DNA of 64,000 nt from positions 75,358,028 to 75,422,027 of the forward strand of contig NC_088295.1 in assembly GCF_032854445.1 (NCBI RefSeq), written 5' to 3'. The notes below the pieces were generated by a model. The model had not been told where the DNA came from and made no database searches. It was given only the letters and a program-made list of their open reading frames with translations. A program made the position numbers and the translations under genes. Of the stretch, positions 47,958 through 60,300 are shown one piece after another. Numbering within the stretch: the first letter of the stretch is position 1; each line of letters starts with the position of its first letter. This stretch comes from Liolophura sinensis. Its lineage: Eukaryota; Mollusca; Polyplacophora; Chitonida; Chitonidae.

Positions 47958-50900
47958 TCATGCGTTCTCTTTGACCTTCATTGTGACCTTTTCCATGGTG
48001 TACTTCTCAAGCATGCCGTACCACACAATACAGCTGAGCATGTCTGGTTCTTCCGGCTGGCAGTGCCTGCCGTTCAGGTTGGACGCATAGCAATCATTGT
48101 ACCACCAAGCCCCTTGGTACTTTAAGGCGCAGTTGATTGTCGGGTTCTTATCATTGTCTTCATCGTGCGTGGAAAACTCCATGCCGTTGTGATTAAATTT
48201 GGAGTCCTCGCGAAGTATGGAATCTACTAAATTACCGGTAAATCCTTGGACGTGAAGGCGGAATTTGTTATTCACACTCTCGATCCAGAAATGGGAATAT
48301 TCGGCAAAGTATTCTCTGCCATACCAGTCCATCATTTCAATCCGTAACCTAAAACAGTTCAAGGGCCAAGCAATCAGTGTACTTGGATCGTTGCGAAAGT
48401 CAAACGTGAAAAGGGTAATGATTGCTAAAAATTCTAAACATCACAGAAAAGACAAGTGAAAATAGTTCACAAGAGAATAAGTGTGGACGCCACACGAATG
48501 ACATCTTTTGCGCTAATGGATTAACAATTTGTTAATTTATCTGATTGTTGTTTGTCAATGAATTCAAGAATTTTTCACTTATATGACAGCATTCATTATA
48601 TATTTGCTGGATGAGAAATTAGATTTCTGAATATCCATTATCCACATCTGCACATCAACATGTACATAATATTTGCGTCAGCTTGACTTCCAATTTTAAC
48701 TTCAATTTTAGAAATTTCTACATCTACATCGGGGCATGTTGTCTTTGAACGAAAAATACCAGTATATGACATCATTACAGCCGTGTTTTGCACCGAATGG
48801 AGAGTATCAGAGTCACCGAAGCCCGTTGGGTGTAACATATTCTCGTTCTGATGTCTCACGTTTATAGTTATCATACTCGGTGACATGGCATCGTTAAGGG
48901 ATAACTGAAAAAAAAAATGCTTACACCGACTTCCCAAACTTCACCTATTTTCTACTGACTCAAAATCCGTTTGAACACATGGGCCTGTATAATTCGTTTG
49001 TCAAAATAAAAAAAAAAACGCAAAGCATTGACAAGTTATTGGTTCATTTCACATGTCACGTAAAAGTATATATATTAAACTGCTTTTATACACTTCCATA
49101 GTACCGACTGGTACCCAGTCTTTCTGTACCTTGCCTATATTAACGCCTAGGACCATATGTGGTCAGAAATCACGTACGGGAACACTGCACTCTCTCTCTC
49201 AAAATGACATGGCGTAGACGTAAACTTTTGTCACAGGCTATATGCCATACTTTATTAGCGCCCGAGTTTCTAATTTTACGCCTTTCATCACACAACAGAA
49301 TCAGTATCTACGAAGGTCTGTTGTCCTGTATTGATAGATGTACATAATTTGTGAGAAAAATGCTAGAAAATACATCATTAGTTACAGTAACCTGAAAATT
49401 GTATACGCAATAGTCAAATCGCCCAACTCGTATCTATGGGAGATCAGAGCTCAAACCCTATTCAGGTCTTACCTATTAGTTTTGCACTGTCCACCAGTCA
49501 TCTATACAAGTTTTTTTTTTAGGTTTTGGTTGTAATCATGCTGTACATAGTCTAGATAAAGACAATGCATGTATATAAAGTATTGTTAGAGACAAAGGTT
49601 GAGACAGATTGTTTGTGTTTTCTTATATGACTTCCTGCCTCATCACCGTGATCACTGTGACCTCCGCGGTGTCCAAGATTTCTGCACAAAATTTACTAGT
49701 GCTGGCGGTGATGTAGAGCGAAAGGTAGAGATCGACGCATGCTCTGTAAGGAGTATGAGGCGTTTGAAGAAAAGACGTTCTTGATGGTTGGCGTTTATAT
49801 GTGTGTTCGGTTCGCTGTTTAATGCTATGTGAGGCCTCAGTAATAGCAAGGGAGCTCTGTTGTTACACGGTAACGGTATACCATTGAAACGATGTTATAA
49901 TCTGATGTCTATCTAAATATAGCAGATTCTGGCACGCACTTATGGTATAGACAAATCATTCATGGAACATTTCTCTATACATATAACACAAATCACTGTA
50001 TTTTGACAGATCAAGCAGCTGTTCGTAATTGTCCTCACAATTAATTACATAACAGACACAGGTGCAAATGGAAAACAGAAGTCGCACAACCAAAACAGAG
50101 CGACACCAGTCTGCATTCTATCTTATTTGCAAAAGGTGAAGAATCATTCCAAAAATTTCACAAATTCGATCCCGATCCGAATCGCAACCAATATGTATAT
50201 CTAGCCCACGGTCAAGCTGTGCACACAAGGACAAGCTGTACACCCACGGTCAAGTTGTACATACAAGGTCAAACTGTAAACCCAAGGTCAAACTGCACAA
50301 CATTTCATCCAAGTGCATGCATAACTTTTTCCGTGAAGTTGCGGATAGTTAGAAACTCTTACAGACAAATAAACGGAAACACAACACCTTCGGCGGGGAA
50401 AATACTGGTCTGTAAACACCAATTTTTGTGGCAGGCACAGAGCACAATATCAATCTGAAACATTAATTTTAATCTATATGTTTTAATCTGGATCACCGAT
50501 TGTCGTGTAAATCGTAAGATACTTACTTATATTTGCTCTGTGTAGTTAGATAATGGATGTTATCGTTTCCTAGCCAAAATTCTCCATCCATGTTTCCGAA
50601 TCCTCGTCGGTAGGACTCCCAGTTTTGGAAAAAGTTTCTGAAATATTACAAAGAAACAATTAAAATATTGATACGCTACGCTTAACCATGCTTTAAACGA
50701 TGTTTGGGTTTGTCAAGGAATGCACCTGAATGATGAAACCGTTGCACAGCTTTTGTCGTAATAAGCTTTCTTTGATCTGATATCATTGGGAAAGATAATG
50801 AAAGTGACGAAAGAAGTATTAATTGACAACAAGAATTTGTAGCTGGGTATCGATTGGTTGCTTGGTTGATTTGGTTGGTTTCATAGGCCTTTATAATTAA

Positions 50901-52198
50901 AACATTGTAAAAAAGAATTCCAATTCATTCCATTGTTTCTTGTCTTTCCATAACACTAAAAAAAATTCCGTTATTCAATGAAAAGTCTACGTACACAGTT
51001 CCGTTATAGCGTTTCTGTATGACAGTCCACGTGTTGTCACAATACACTTTCATTTTGCCCGGTCCCCGGAAAGGACGTATTAAGTAGATCCCTGGCCTCC
51101 CCATTAACCGGCAGTCAATGTCTGTCGGAGACAAATATACAGACACATCTATTCAACAAGGGTTGCTCACGGTACGGTATATTTGTTGGCAACGGCAAAA
51201 CCATACAGCATGTTGGCTGATAGCAATCATCGGAGACCACAACCGACCTTCGCAAACACACGGATGGCACGGTTGTGTAATGCAGCCACCATATTATGGA
51301 CAGATTACCGTAATAAAAAAAAAATCAATTTATATTGCAAAAACATTGCGAAAATAAAATTATGGAGTTAAATGCTGAATATACTTTAAATGTTTTCATA
51401 TTTGAATTTTATTTGTTATACTTCTTTCCTAGCTTTCAGGAATCATTCCAGTTTTATATGGTCGTTTTTATGGCTGAATACTGTTAGTGAAAACCTAGTA
51501 TCAACCAAACAACCAAGAATTTGGTGTGGAAAACGTGTTCAAAGAAAATTACCTTGGTTTCTCTTCTCCAGATCCTGTAGCCGTTTCTCCAGCGCCGTTC
51601 TGGATACTCTTTCTCGTCGGAGGTTCTGTATGATTCTGTTCAGCACCGGATGTCGGGAACCATGTTTGGTAAGGTCCAATGCATCGTCCAGCTGAACTTG
51701 TAGACGGTACACTTTGTCCTCCAGATGCTGCAAGCTGTCCCTGTCCCCCTCATCACTAAGCACGTCACTCACGCGGTGTTCCAACACGTCCAGCCTGGAA
51801 TTAAAGCCGTGTTTTATCTGCTTCAGGTTTTCCTCCAGCCCTTTAACCTGGTCACAGCCATTAACGGCGCTTACTGGAACCCTCAGCGTCAAAGAACAGG
51901 TACTGTCATCAGATTCTTCCGAAGAACCCTGCTCTTCTGAAGATTCTTCGTTATCATCTTCTGAGGTTCCTCCGTGCATTGTTTCCTCTTGGGTGTCAGA
52001 ATTGTCTGCAGTTTTTTCTTTCTCTGCAGTATGTTTTGACAAAGTAGCATCCAGGGAAAGTTCTCCCTTAGAAGACGGTGTTGATGCCGTGGAACTTTGT
52101 GCCTCGTACACCGCTGTCGATGCGTAACTTACTCTCGTCATAGCGAGAAATACAACAAGCAGCAGGAAGGCTAAAGATGACAAACTGGGAGCAATCAT
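47958..52198 (-). CDS. Secreted fibrinogen-related (FReD) lectin with acidic and coiled-coil N-terminal region, complete, four exons
   Basis: Exons on the minus strand: 52198-51553, 51121-50995, 50637-50527 and 48348-47958. Phases (1, 2, 2) match at every junction; 1275 bases give 424 residues. The order is a signal peptide ([19 protein letters not shown]), a Ser/Glu/Asp-rich stretch to about residue 100, a coiled coil at about 110-212 ([27 protein letters not shown]), then the fibrinogen domain from 216 ([17 protein letters not shown]-type [48 protein letters not shown]). The DEDND stretch just before NCA fits the family's calcium site. Such proteins form oligomers and bind acetylated sugars on microbes in mollusc haemolymph. 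It has no Ig domain, so it is ficolin/FReM-like and not a classic FREP. The C-terminal part after NLNGRHC has an extra Cys pair and lacks the usual basic tail. An ATG eleven codons upstream (52231) is also in frame. Confidence 0.88.
48537..48600 (-). repeat. SINE 3' fragment, minus strand
   Basis: ATCTGATTGTTGTTTGTCAA, then AATTCAAGAATTTTTCACTT and ATGACAGCATTCAT match the second tail type. Confidence 0.55.
48638..48904 (-). other. Orphan exon-like open frame inside a FReD intron
   Basis: A strong polypyrimidine tract and CAG precede position 48904 on the minus strand. The frame stays open for 88 codons to a stop at 48638 and reads [20 protein letters not shown] at the start and [12 protein letters not shown] at the end. 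It starts in phase 0, while the preceding FReD exon ends in phase 2, so it does not join that transcript in frame. I do not recognise the family. It could be the last exon of another gene or a decayed duplicate. Confidence 0.3.
49565..49765. repeat. Dispersed repeat of unknown family, copy 3 (longest)
   Basis: Matches 5070-5235 (AAGTATTGTTAGAGACAAAG, CTTCCTGCCTCATCACC, GTGACCTCCG) and 32375-32465 (ATTTACTAGTG, GCATGCTCTGTAAGGAGTAT). It therefore joins both shorter copies and gives an element of at least 200 bases with no visible tRNA head. Confidence 0.55.
50207..50300. repeat. Short tandem repeat, about 20 bp unit, five copies
   Basis: Units like ACGGTCAAGCTGTGCACACA and AAGGTCAAACTGTAAACCC. 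Confidence 0.8.
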
Positions 52199-52231
52199 AT
52201 TGTTAATACAGAATAAAGCCGTAATTTGCAA

Positions 52232-52794
52232 GCTAATTTCGCTTAAAACCCAAGCTCTACTTACGTAAAAAGCTTCGAAGTCAAGACAAATCGGAAAGGA
52301 AGAAAGAAGTTGGCAGAATAACTTTAGAATAGCTTCTCCTGGCAGCTGAACTTCAGTCCGTAATGCTGTGTTGAATTTACGGTCAATCAGGCCCAGATAT
52401 TCTATACACGCAGAAATGCGTATTTTAATTGATGTATACGGGGTAAGAGGCGGACATTAACATTCTGGAGTCATGAACTTTCTCCGGCGTCTGTCATGTG
52501 TAGGCCATATGTAAGATATCAAGCAGTTACGTAGAAGACATTGTCCCACATTCAAAACATTCAACACATCGGATAAACGTTATGAGCAAAGACTTGTATA
52601 CATGTATGCCAGTCAATAAACAAAAAGAAATAACAAGTAATGAAATCATGCAATCAGTTAAGCATGATATCACGAGCTATTGGCTCATAGTCGGACAAAG
52701 AGCAATCAGCTGAAAACACAGTCGACAAAACAACAGACGCAATTTATTCATAACACCATCATTTGCACTGAACCAAAACAGTGTGTAGAAACTA
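52232..52794. other. Upstream region of the FReD gene
   Basis: No strong TATA box; a weak TATAGAATA on the minus strand near 52400 is possible. No repeat recognised. Confidence 0.3.
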
Positions 52795-53440
52795 TCTATA
52801 AAGTAGTTTTTAAATTCGGTTTAAGCTGTGACACCGTGCGCATTTTGTCTACATAAACGTACACAATATTTGTTAAATTCGCTTTAGCTGTAGCTGTAAC
52901 ACGCTGTGCAGTTTGTCTACTGAAAGGTACACACAGTATCTGGGAAATTCGGCTCGGCTATAGCTGTAACACGCTGCGCAATTTTTCTACTATAAGGTAC
53001 ACACAGTATCTGGGAAATTCGGCTTGGCTGTAGCTGTAACACGCTGTGCAGTTTGTCTGCTAAAAGATACATACAGTATCTGTGGAATTCGGTTTGGCTG
53101 GAGATGTAACACGCTCTACAGTTTGTCTACTAAAAGATACACACAGTATCTGTGAATTTCGTTTGGCTGGAGCTGTAACACGCTGTGCAGTTTGTCTGCT
53201 AAAAGGTACACACAGTATCTGTGGAATTCGGTTTGGCTCGAGATGTAACACGCTGTACAGTTTGTGTACTAAAAGGTACACACAGTATCTGTGAAATTCG
53301 TTTGGCTGGAGCTGTAACACGCTCTACAGTTTGTCTACTAAAAGGTACACACAGTATCTGTGAAATTCGTTGGCTGGAGTTTGCTTGAAAACAGCTGCAC
53401 AGTATAAGTGTTAAATGCGGTCTGGTAAAAGCTGTAACAC
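52795..53440. repeat. Tandem repeat, 69-70 bp unit, about nine copies
   Basis: The unit has GCTGTAACACGCTGTGCAGT, TTGTCTACTAAAAGGTACAC and ACAGTATCTGTGAAATTCG. The minus-strand frames (SQILCVPFSRQTVERV type) arise from the 23-codon period of this array and lack any start or domain. Confidence 0.92.
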
Positions 53441-54037
53441 TGGTCGCACTCCTGTCAGAGACTGTCTCGTTTGGCACGTGGCTGTAGCCGTGTATCTGAC
53501 ACGCGGACGCGTTACCGTGGTTAGCAAGCTCGATTTGATCCTGTAACAGGGTGGCGCAGATTTCACATAACAACCTTCTATGTGACGAACTCCCAGGAGG
53601 GAAGGCTGAAGATGCGTAGTCACGGTGTGCGGTCGGGTGTTGACACAGGAGTTATCTCCCTTTGTTGACACCTGTCGAGTTGATGCTAAAACAGTGTGAA
53701 AAAATGAAAAGTCTGAGTGTCTGTTATGTCGCAGGAAATCACCTTAGCAAAAAGGAAAGAACCGAAAAGAAACAGCGCTGTTAGAGGTACTTAATTCTTT
53801 ATCTCCGTCTTTGTAACTTGGAGATTTGGAGATATGATCCCGCATTTGCTTCATGGCGGTTTATTATCATGATTTTACACAATAAAAGGGGATACATACG
53901 AGTGTTCTCTTCCTGTATATGAGTATTTGTAGTTCATTAACACTCTCAAATGTTGTAAATCATAAATAGAAACATGCTTCTACATGACGTTCATTTGCCT
54001 TTCAGCAATACGTCCAACCCACATTGAACTCATACTT
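53441..54037. other. Intergenic, nothing recognised
   Basis: The frame at 53411-53671 has no support. Unique sequence. Confidence 0.35.
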
Positions 54038-54300
54038 GTTTGTGTTTTACGTCGTACTGACGACGAGGAGTCGTTAGTTGTGTGTACACATACTATGTCT
54101 TCTTGTGACAGGATGAGTCCATGTCGCCAAAGTGCTGCCACCACTGAAGTATCATGCCGAGGACACGAGAAATGACACCCCATCAAGTCACATTATACTG
54201 ACACCGGGCAAACTAGCCCCATTTCCTTACTCTAACCTCTCAGTGCTAAGCGCCAGGGTTGTGATATTCTGGAGTACGGCGTTAAACAACAGTCAACCAT
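54038..54300. repeat. Old SINE-like repeat, orientation unclear
   Basis: Left end GTGTTTTACGTCGTACTGAC resembles a tail complement, and the right end GAGTACGGCGTTAAACAAC a plus-strand tail, so two halves in opposite orientation may be joined. Confidence 0.45.
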
Positions 54301-54332
54301 GAATAAATTTGGTGAACAACTCTTTCTTCCCT

Positions 54333-57300
54333 TCACATTTTGCGTGTCTTACCTTTTCGGATTTCTGGTGTATAACCTATCATCCTGCCGTGTGCGCTTT
54401 CTGATGTTAACGGCACAATAACGTTACGAAAGTAATAAGTGTTAAGTTTACGTCCCCTGTGCAGTGTTGATACGTCTTCGTGACTATCTGACCGGATAGA
54501 GTTGACGAAACTATTCTTGAAATATCCCCAAACCAACACTTTGGCATACTTGGTGCACATGTCCTCGACACTGGGAACAGCAGAAAGGTTAGCTCGAATA
54601 CTTGCGGTGACGTCACGAGGTGACGTCATGGCAAACACAGACGCTGGGATAGCAAGGACGGTACATCCTTTGCTGAGGAAGAAAATGTCTTTGTTTTCAC
54701 GGCTTAAAAAGCCAGCACCCTGAAAACAAACAAATCAAATATAATATATTTATTTATTTATTTGATAGTTGTTTAATGCCATACTCAGAATGTCTCACTT
54801 ATATACAATATCGGTCGGTCCCGGGGAAAACTACCGTTTTATGGCAAGTTACTGACGAACTTACCAACTTGTGACATACAGTTGTGAATATCATATTGGT
54901 GGAAGAAACGCCATCTTCAATGAGCTTTAGACTGTGCCAATGAGCTTTAGACTGTGCCAATGAGCTTTAGACTGTGCCAATGAGCTTTAGACTGTGTCAA
55001 TTGCTATACAGGCGTCGTTGACCACTTAATGTCATCAGCACCGCACAAAACAGAGGAATGCACCCAAAACTGATGGTATGAATGGGTTTGAAATCATACC
55101 TCAGCAATCATCTCAAAACGAAGTTGGAAACAAAATGAATATTTTGGCAGGACTAAGCTTCGTAGCCAATAAACAATCTTCATTTTTGTGTCCAAGAATT
55201 TACACCTACATAATGTATACTCCGTATGATATTCTACTATTAACCTCTATAACATGTCATCATTCGCAATGCTGCAGACACAGATTATAACATACTTACG
55301 AATACTGAGCCCTTCTCCAGATGTCTCAGGGTAAAGTTCAGGTAGGGTGAATTCTTCGGTTTACAACCTGGTAACGTTTTACCGCTGCCGCTCGCACTAA
55401 AGCTGTAATTAAGATGTACAAAGCATTACAGTCAACAAACATTTTCACAGGACCGTTTTTTCACAAACACACAGTTTAGTTTTTATTAAATGCGGAAAGG
55501 GTGCTCATTTCTTGTAAGCGTTGTCCTCATTGCAGTCGATCGTCTCTTGAACGATGAGTTCGAATCCAGCTTTCGCTGGTCCAGCCGCGACTGTAGGCCT
55601 ACGTCAGGATGTTAGTCAAGACACCTGGAGAAGTGCGGTTGTGTACTCCGGACATTCCAGTTTCCAGTAATATCCACACTCCTGACCGCCGTAGTATGAG
55701 TTAAAAATCCTTCAAAATTGATGTTCAAAACCAACAATATCAATTATTAGATAAAAAGGGAAATAATTCACTTGTAAAAGTAGTAAAATCGAAAGGACCT
55801 GGAGTAGCGAAACTGACTATATGGCTCTGAGTGACACTTGCTGACACACTAGTAGGGCTACTTCTTTTTTCAGTTCTGTTTTACTCGTCTTTTCCTGTTA
55901 TATGGCAAGCATGCGGCTTAGAAAGCTTGAAAACGCAGTTATACACCATTCCAATTCATGATAACACTTATTTAATGTTAGACGGCCTTTGTATTTACTC
56001 ACAGAAAAAGTAAAGGAAAAGAAAAACAGTCACGAAGACTCGTACTTTTATATGCAACCTTTTCTCCGCAGCGCGTTAGTTAGTCCGCTGCACTGCGAAT
56101 GATGCATGATAGACCGTGGCAGAAGTACAGATTATAAACTTGCTAAAATATGACAAAACTCATCACACTACAGAGTTTATGTTTTACATATGAAGACAAT
56201 CATTAACCAACACAAAACTTTGACAGCACGTAGATATACACACATCAGGGTTTCCGTAAAGATACTTTTCTAGTTAACGTCAATCTTCATACTGTAAATT
56301 AAAAACACAATGCCTCGTTTTGGCGAAAAATTAGTGTTTTTGATCGAGAGACAATTTTTGGAGGGTTATTACGAAGCAACCATCTCTTTTATGACATTAT
56401 AACTTTCATGAATGCTTCAATCAAGTTTTATACTTCTGATTTGGAAATTTACAGAATTGTACTGGGATTTTGAAATTTGCACTTTCTTATCGTACCTCTC
56501 TAGGGCCGATTCTCTGCCTTACCATGCCAGGCCCTTCAATAGCGGAACGAACATATGAGACAGAGAACAGTGTTACCCACCTCCCGCATCTCATGCCTTG
56601 ATTCGATGACCTCTGGCTTTGGGATTGTTGGCTGGAGGTATCAGACGATCCGCTAGTCTCCGTTGGTGGAGACTTTAGTCGATGTCTGGACCAGCAAGAA
56701 TTTACTCTGGAACTTACGTTGTTATCCACAGCATCGAGGAACCGTAACAGTTTCTGTCTGTCAGTCAATTCTTCTTCCTCCTTCTGGTTTAAGGTTTTCA
56801 AGGAATCCGACCAATTTCCGGTATCCGAAGTGTCCATAAGTCGTGTTATATTTTGTCTGAGCTTCTCTGGAAGCTCATTTACCGAACATCTTTTAACAAC
56901 ATCACATGATCCCTGTGACATGGAAAAAAAGCGAAGGTAAAGGCGTCTTTGATTATACTGTAGGCCTTCATTTTCTGTATAAAATGAATGCAAACAACCC
57001 GAAAATTTTTCATGGTAAAAAGTACTCCAAATCTTCATTTATATACCTTTTCAAAGTAAAGCATGCATGTATGTCATTTATGTTATCGTTTAAAACTTCC
57101 AAGTACTGTTATTCCACTGCTGCAAACGTTAGAGTTACTTCGAACAGAAGTTTCTGTGCATGTGACCTGGTGAACAAAATCATGTCTTTCACGGTTTTGC
57201 CTTTCTCTAATTAGGCCCCCTAGGGGTACCTTACTCCTTCTAAGTACCCAATAAGCTTTACCTTGTACAGGACGTACGTCCATCGTGCCTGTGGAGCCCA

Positions 57301-60300
57301 AAAGTCCACGACGGTCTGGTCATCAAAAGTCACTGGGTACGAGGTAGATACCAGCTTGGCGATAGCTTCCTCAGACAACGAAGACACGTCGCTCTTTTTT
57401 CTTGATGATCAAATACGCAAATTAAAAGTAATTACGTGCAGCAACTTTGGGCGTATTCTATAATCAATGTTTACTGAATTGAAACGGCGCAGTACCTTAA
57501 AGAAGCTATATTTCTTTTTCTATCATTTCCTTTTTAAGAACAGAAATGACAATTCATTACCAAACAAATAAAAGTAGGCCTTCTACTGTAAGGGCAAACT
57601 CCCCTTTATTGCAAATGGGGTATGACTAATAATGGAAGGATTAAACGATTACACCTAAAAGACATGTTAAATATTCTTTAATTAAAGTTAAATCATGTGA
57701 CAATCCGAATACTTATGAATATATTTCCTACAAGCTTTATTGCTAATATACACGTAATATGCTGTTCGGATGTTTTTGTGAGTTTTTTTTTATCTTCAAC
57801 GTTTTATTAGGAGCATCGTTTCAGAGCATAGACTGGTACCTTTATTCAGTGAACCATAATTCAGTTATTTACAACTTCTACAACTTCAACTTCTATTGCT
57901 ACAAAAGAACCCTGACCGTAATATGTTAAGTATATCCATTGTCTCCCACTCTAATGCTTCTATCAGCTGTGTATTTTTTATTTCGTCGAGATCCAGGATC
58001 AGCACTTCAGTTAAATCATCACATATAAACGTCGTACTTCTGGGTTGTTTCAAGACTATGTCAACTATCTGTAAACAGACAAAACAAAACGAGATTGTCT
58101 CAGTGGTTATTAAAGACGTCGATTAGTCAATCGCTACAATACTACTTGATTCGAGGCAGTGTGATCAAACTGGACGCAATCGCACTGGCATAAAAAAGAC
58201 ATCAGGCCTGTCTAGATAAAATGGATTAATATAGCAGTGTCAGCGGGTACTGCTCCGTTTCCGCCTACCACAATGCTGGCCGCCGTCCTATGAGCGAAAT
58301 ATTCTTAAGTATACGGCCTAAAACACTAATCAAATAAACCACGCGAATCGTAATTAAAAGTGTGTTAATTGATTGAAGCTTTGTGGCGAACCTCCATCAA
58401 TAGTGTCTAATGGTACAAAGCAATGCATATGTAGTGTGTACCGTTCTTCAGGAAATATGGTAGAAATAAAAGAAACTAAATTGTTGGGAAGCTGCATTTA
58501 AAAGCTTTTGAACTTCAATACTATAGCGTCACTGAAGGCTTCCTCTATTTTCCACGTGCTACTTCTGTCTGACATTTTCCAATGCTACCTCTGCTGGTTT
58601 CCCGTGATACACGTATCTCTGTTTACTGTTGTTTCCATACTATACCTCTGTTTGCTGTTTTCCCACGCTACCTTTGTTTGACATTTTCACCACGCTACCT
58701 TTCTCTTCTGTTTTCCGATGATACCTCTGTTTTCTGTTATCCGCATGCTGCCTCTATTTGCTTTTCCACTATACTACCTGTGTTTGTTAGTTTTACAATG
58801 TTACCTATGTTTTCTGTTATCCGTATGTTACCTTTATTTGCTTTTCCCCTATACTACCTGTGTTTGTTAGTATTATTTTTATCAACCTCTGTGTGCTACT
58901 TGTCACATAATAGCTCTGTTTTCCCTTTGTGTGCTATTTCCTCTCTCTATCTGCTACTTTGTTTTGCTGATAAAACCCCATGGCCAGTATGTACAGATCC
59001 ACACTCACCCCGAGCATATCCCCTCTCCGATACAATCGTATCTCCGGATGTCTCACTAGCCTGTCAGTATGATCAGAGAACGTCTCGGTCACGGTGCCAG
59101 AGAACAGGAAGTACACAGCTTGTGGTTTATGGCCCTGTTTGAGGATCACTCTGTTTCGTGTGTATCTGTGTGAAGAACAAGAACGAGTGTTTTTTTTCAG
59201 TGATATTGATACACTATACCGCAAGGAACCGATGCATTAGAAAATTAAAAGAAAAAAAAAACACTAGCAATTAAAACCATTGTAGACACGTGTTTATTTA
59301 TTTAGTTATTTGATTAAAGTTTTACGCCTTACTCAAAAATACTTCACTAATACGACTGTGGCGACACATACACGTAACGGTATTTGTTTAACGTGTGGTC
59401 TGCTGAAAATCTTTGGTGTACATGTAGATATACATGTATATGTTTTCATATTTTATGAATGATTTATCTGACTTATCAACAGGTAATTTCTAGACACTTT
59501 TGCACTAATATAGTTAATGTGGGAAGTCCAGTTAAGTTTGAAACTGAAGACATTGATTTGTTTTGTTTGTACTCTGAACTTTTCACTTCCGTTGGACCAG
59601 ACGGAACTCTGGAACTGAGAAAAAGCATTATTTTTTTTCTCTCGTCAGAGATGATGAAATGAGTCCTTCAAAAAGTTAATCTATCACATAGTACAAATTA
59701 CTCCACTTGCTATTTATGTTATATTGATCCTTTTGTCAAAGAATTTGTGATATTCTGACGGCTTCTCACCTTTCATATTTAGCATAACGACAAATTCCCT
59801 TTTGTGTTTCAGAGCTGAACTTGCGGAAACTTCGGAGACAACGCATCATTTTGTGAAGAGTCCGAATGCCGCTGGGTGTTCGACTTGCAGCAGACTTCCG
59901 GGCAGTCTCCAGATACACCGTGGGCCAGCGGAACTGGAAAGTTCAGAATACAAACAAAACACATCAATGTCTTTATTTCCAAACTTAACTGGACTTCCCA
60001 CAGTGACTATATTAGTGCAAAAGTGTCTAGAAATCTCCTGTTCATAGGTCATATAAATCATTCTGTTAATAAGAAAAGATTGTTTATTCTGTATTTTTCT
60101 CTCATATATCTTTACCTTTCATATGGAAACATCATATGGGGCAATACATATCGAACTCATACCCTTGCAGATTCCGCAGAAACGCGCCATTCGGACGATC
60201 ACTCATTCAAAAAAGAAATGATCAGACGCTCCTGCTGTTCCGTCAGCTATGTATTCTACCACTGCGAGAGCTGAACATCCTATCTTAGCACACACGTTTT

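Larger units (their letters stand above)
48349..50526 (-). other. Third intron of the FReD gene
   Basis: Holds a SINE fragment, an orphan open exon-like frame, a dispersed repeat and a short tandem repeat, listed separately. Confidence 0.6.

Noticed and set aside
51714-52127. 137-codon plus-strand Ser-rich frame
   Set aside because: Antisense shadow of FReD exon 1; the minus-strand frame has a signal peptide, a coiled coil and correct splicing.
53060-53573. Repetitive frames with SQILCVPFSRQT on the minus strand
   Set aside because: Echo of the 69-bp tandem array; no start, signal or splice context.
58582-59142. 186-codon plus-strand frame rich in Phe, Leu and Ser
   Set aside because: It covers a pyrimidine-rich tandem repeat and runs antisense through CNBD2-like exon 3.
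59459-60061. Two similar frames (MIYLTYQQVISRHFC and MIYMTYEQEISRHFC) as a gene pair
   Set aside because: They are the antisense of LINE-derived sequence in the two arms of an inverted repeat, not genes.
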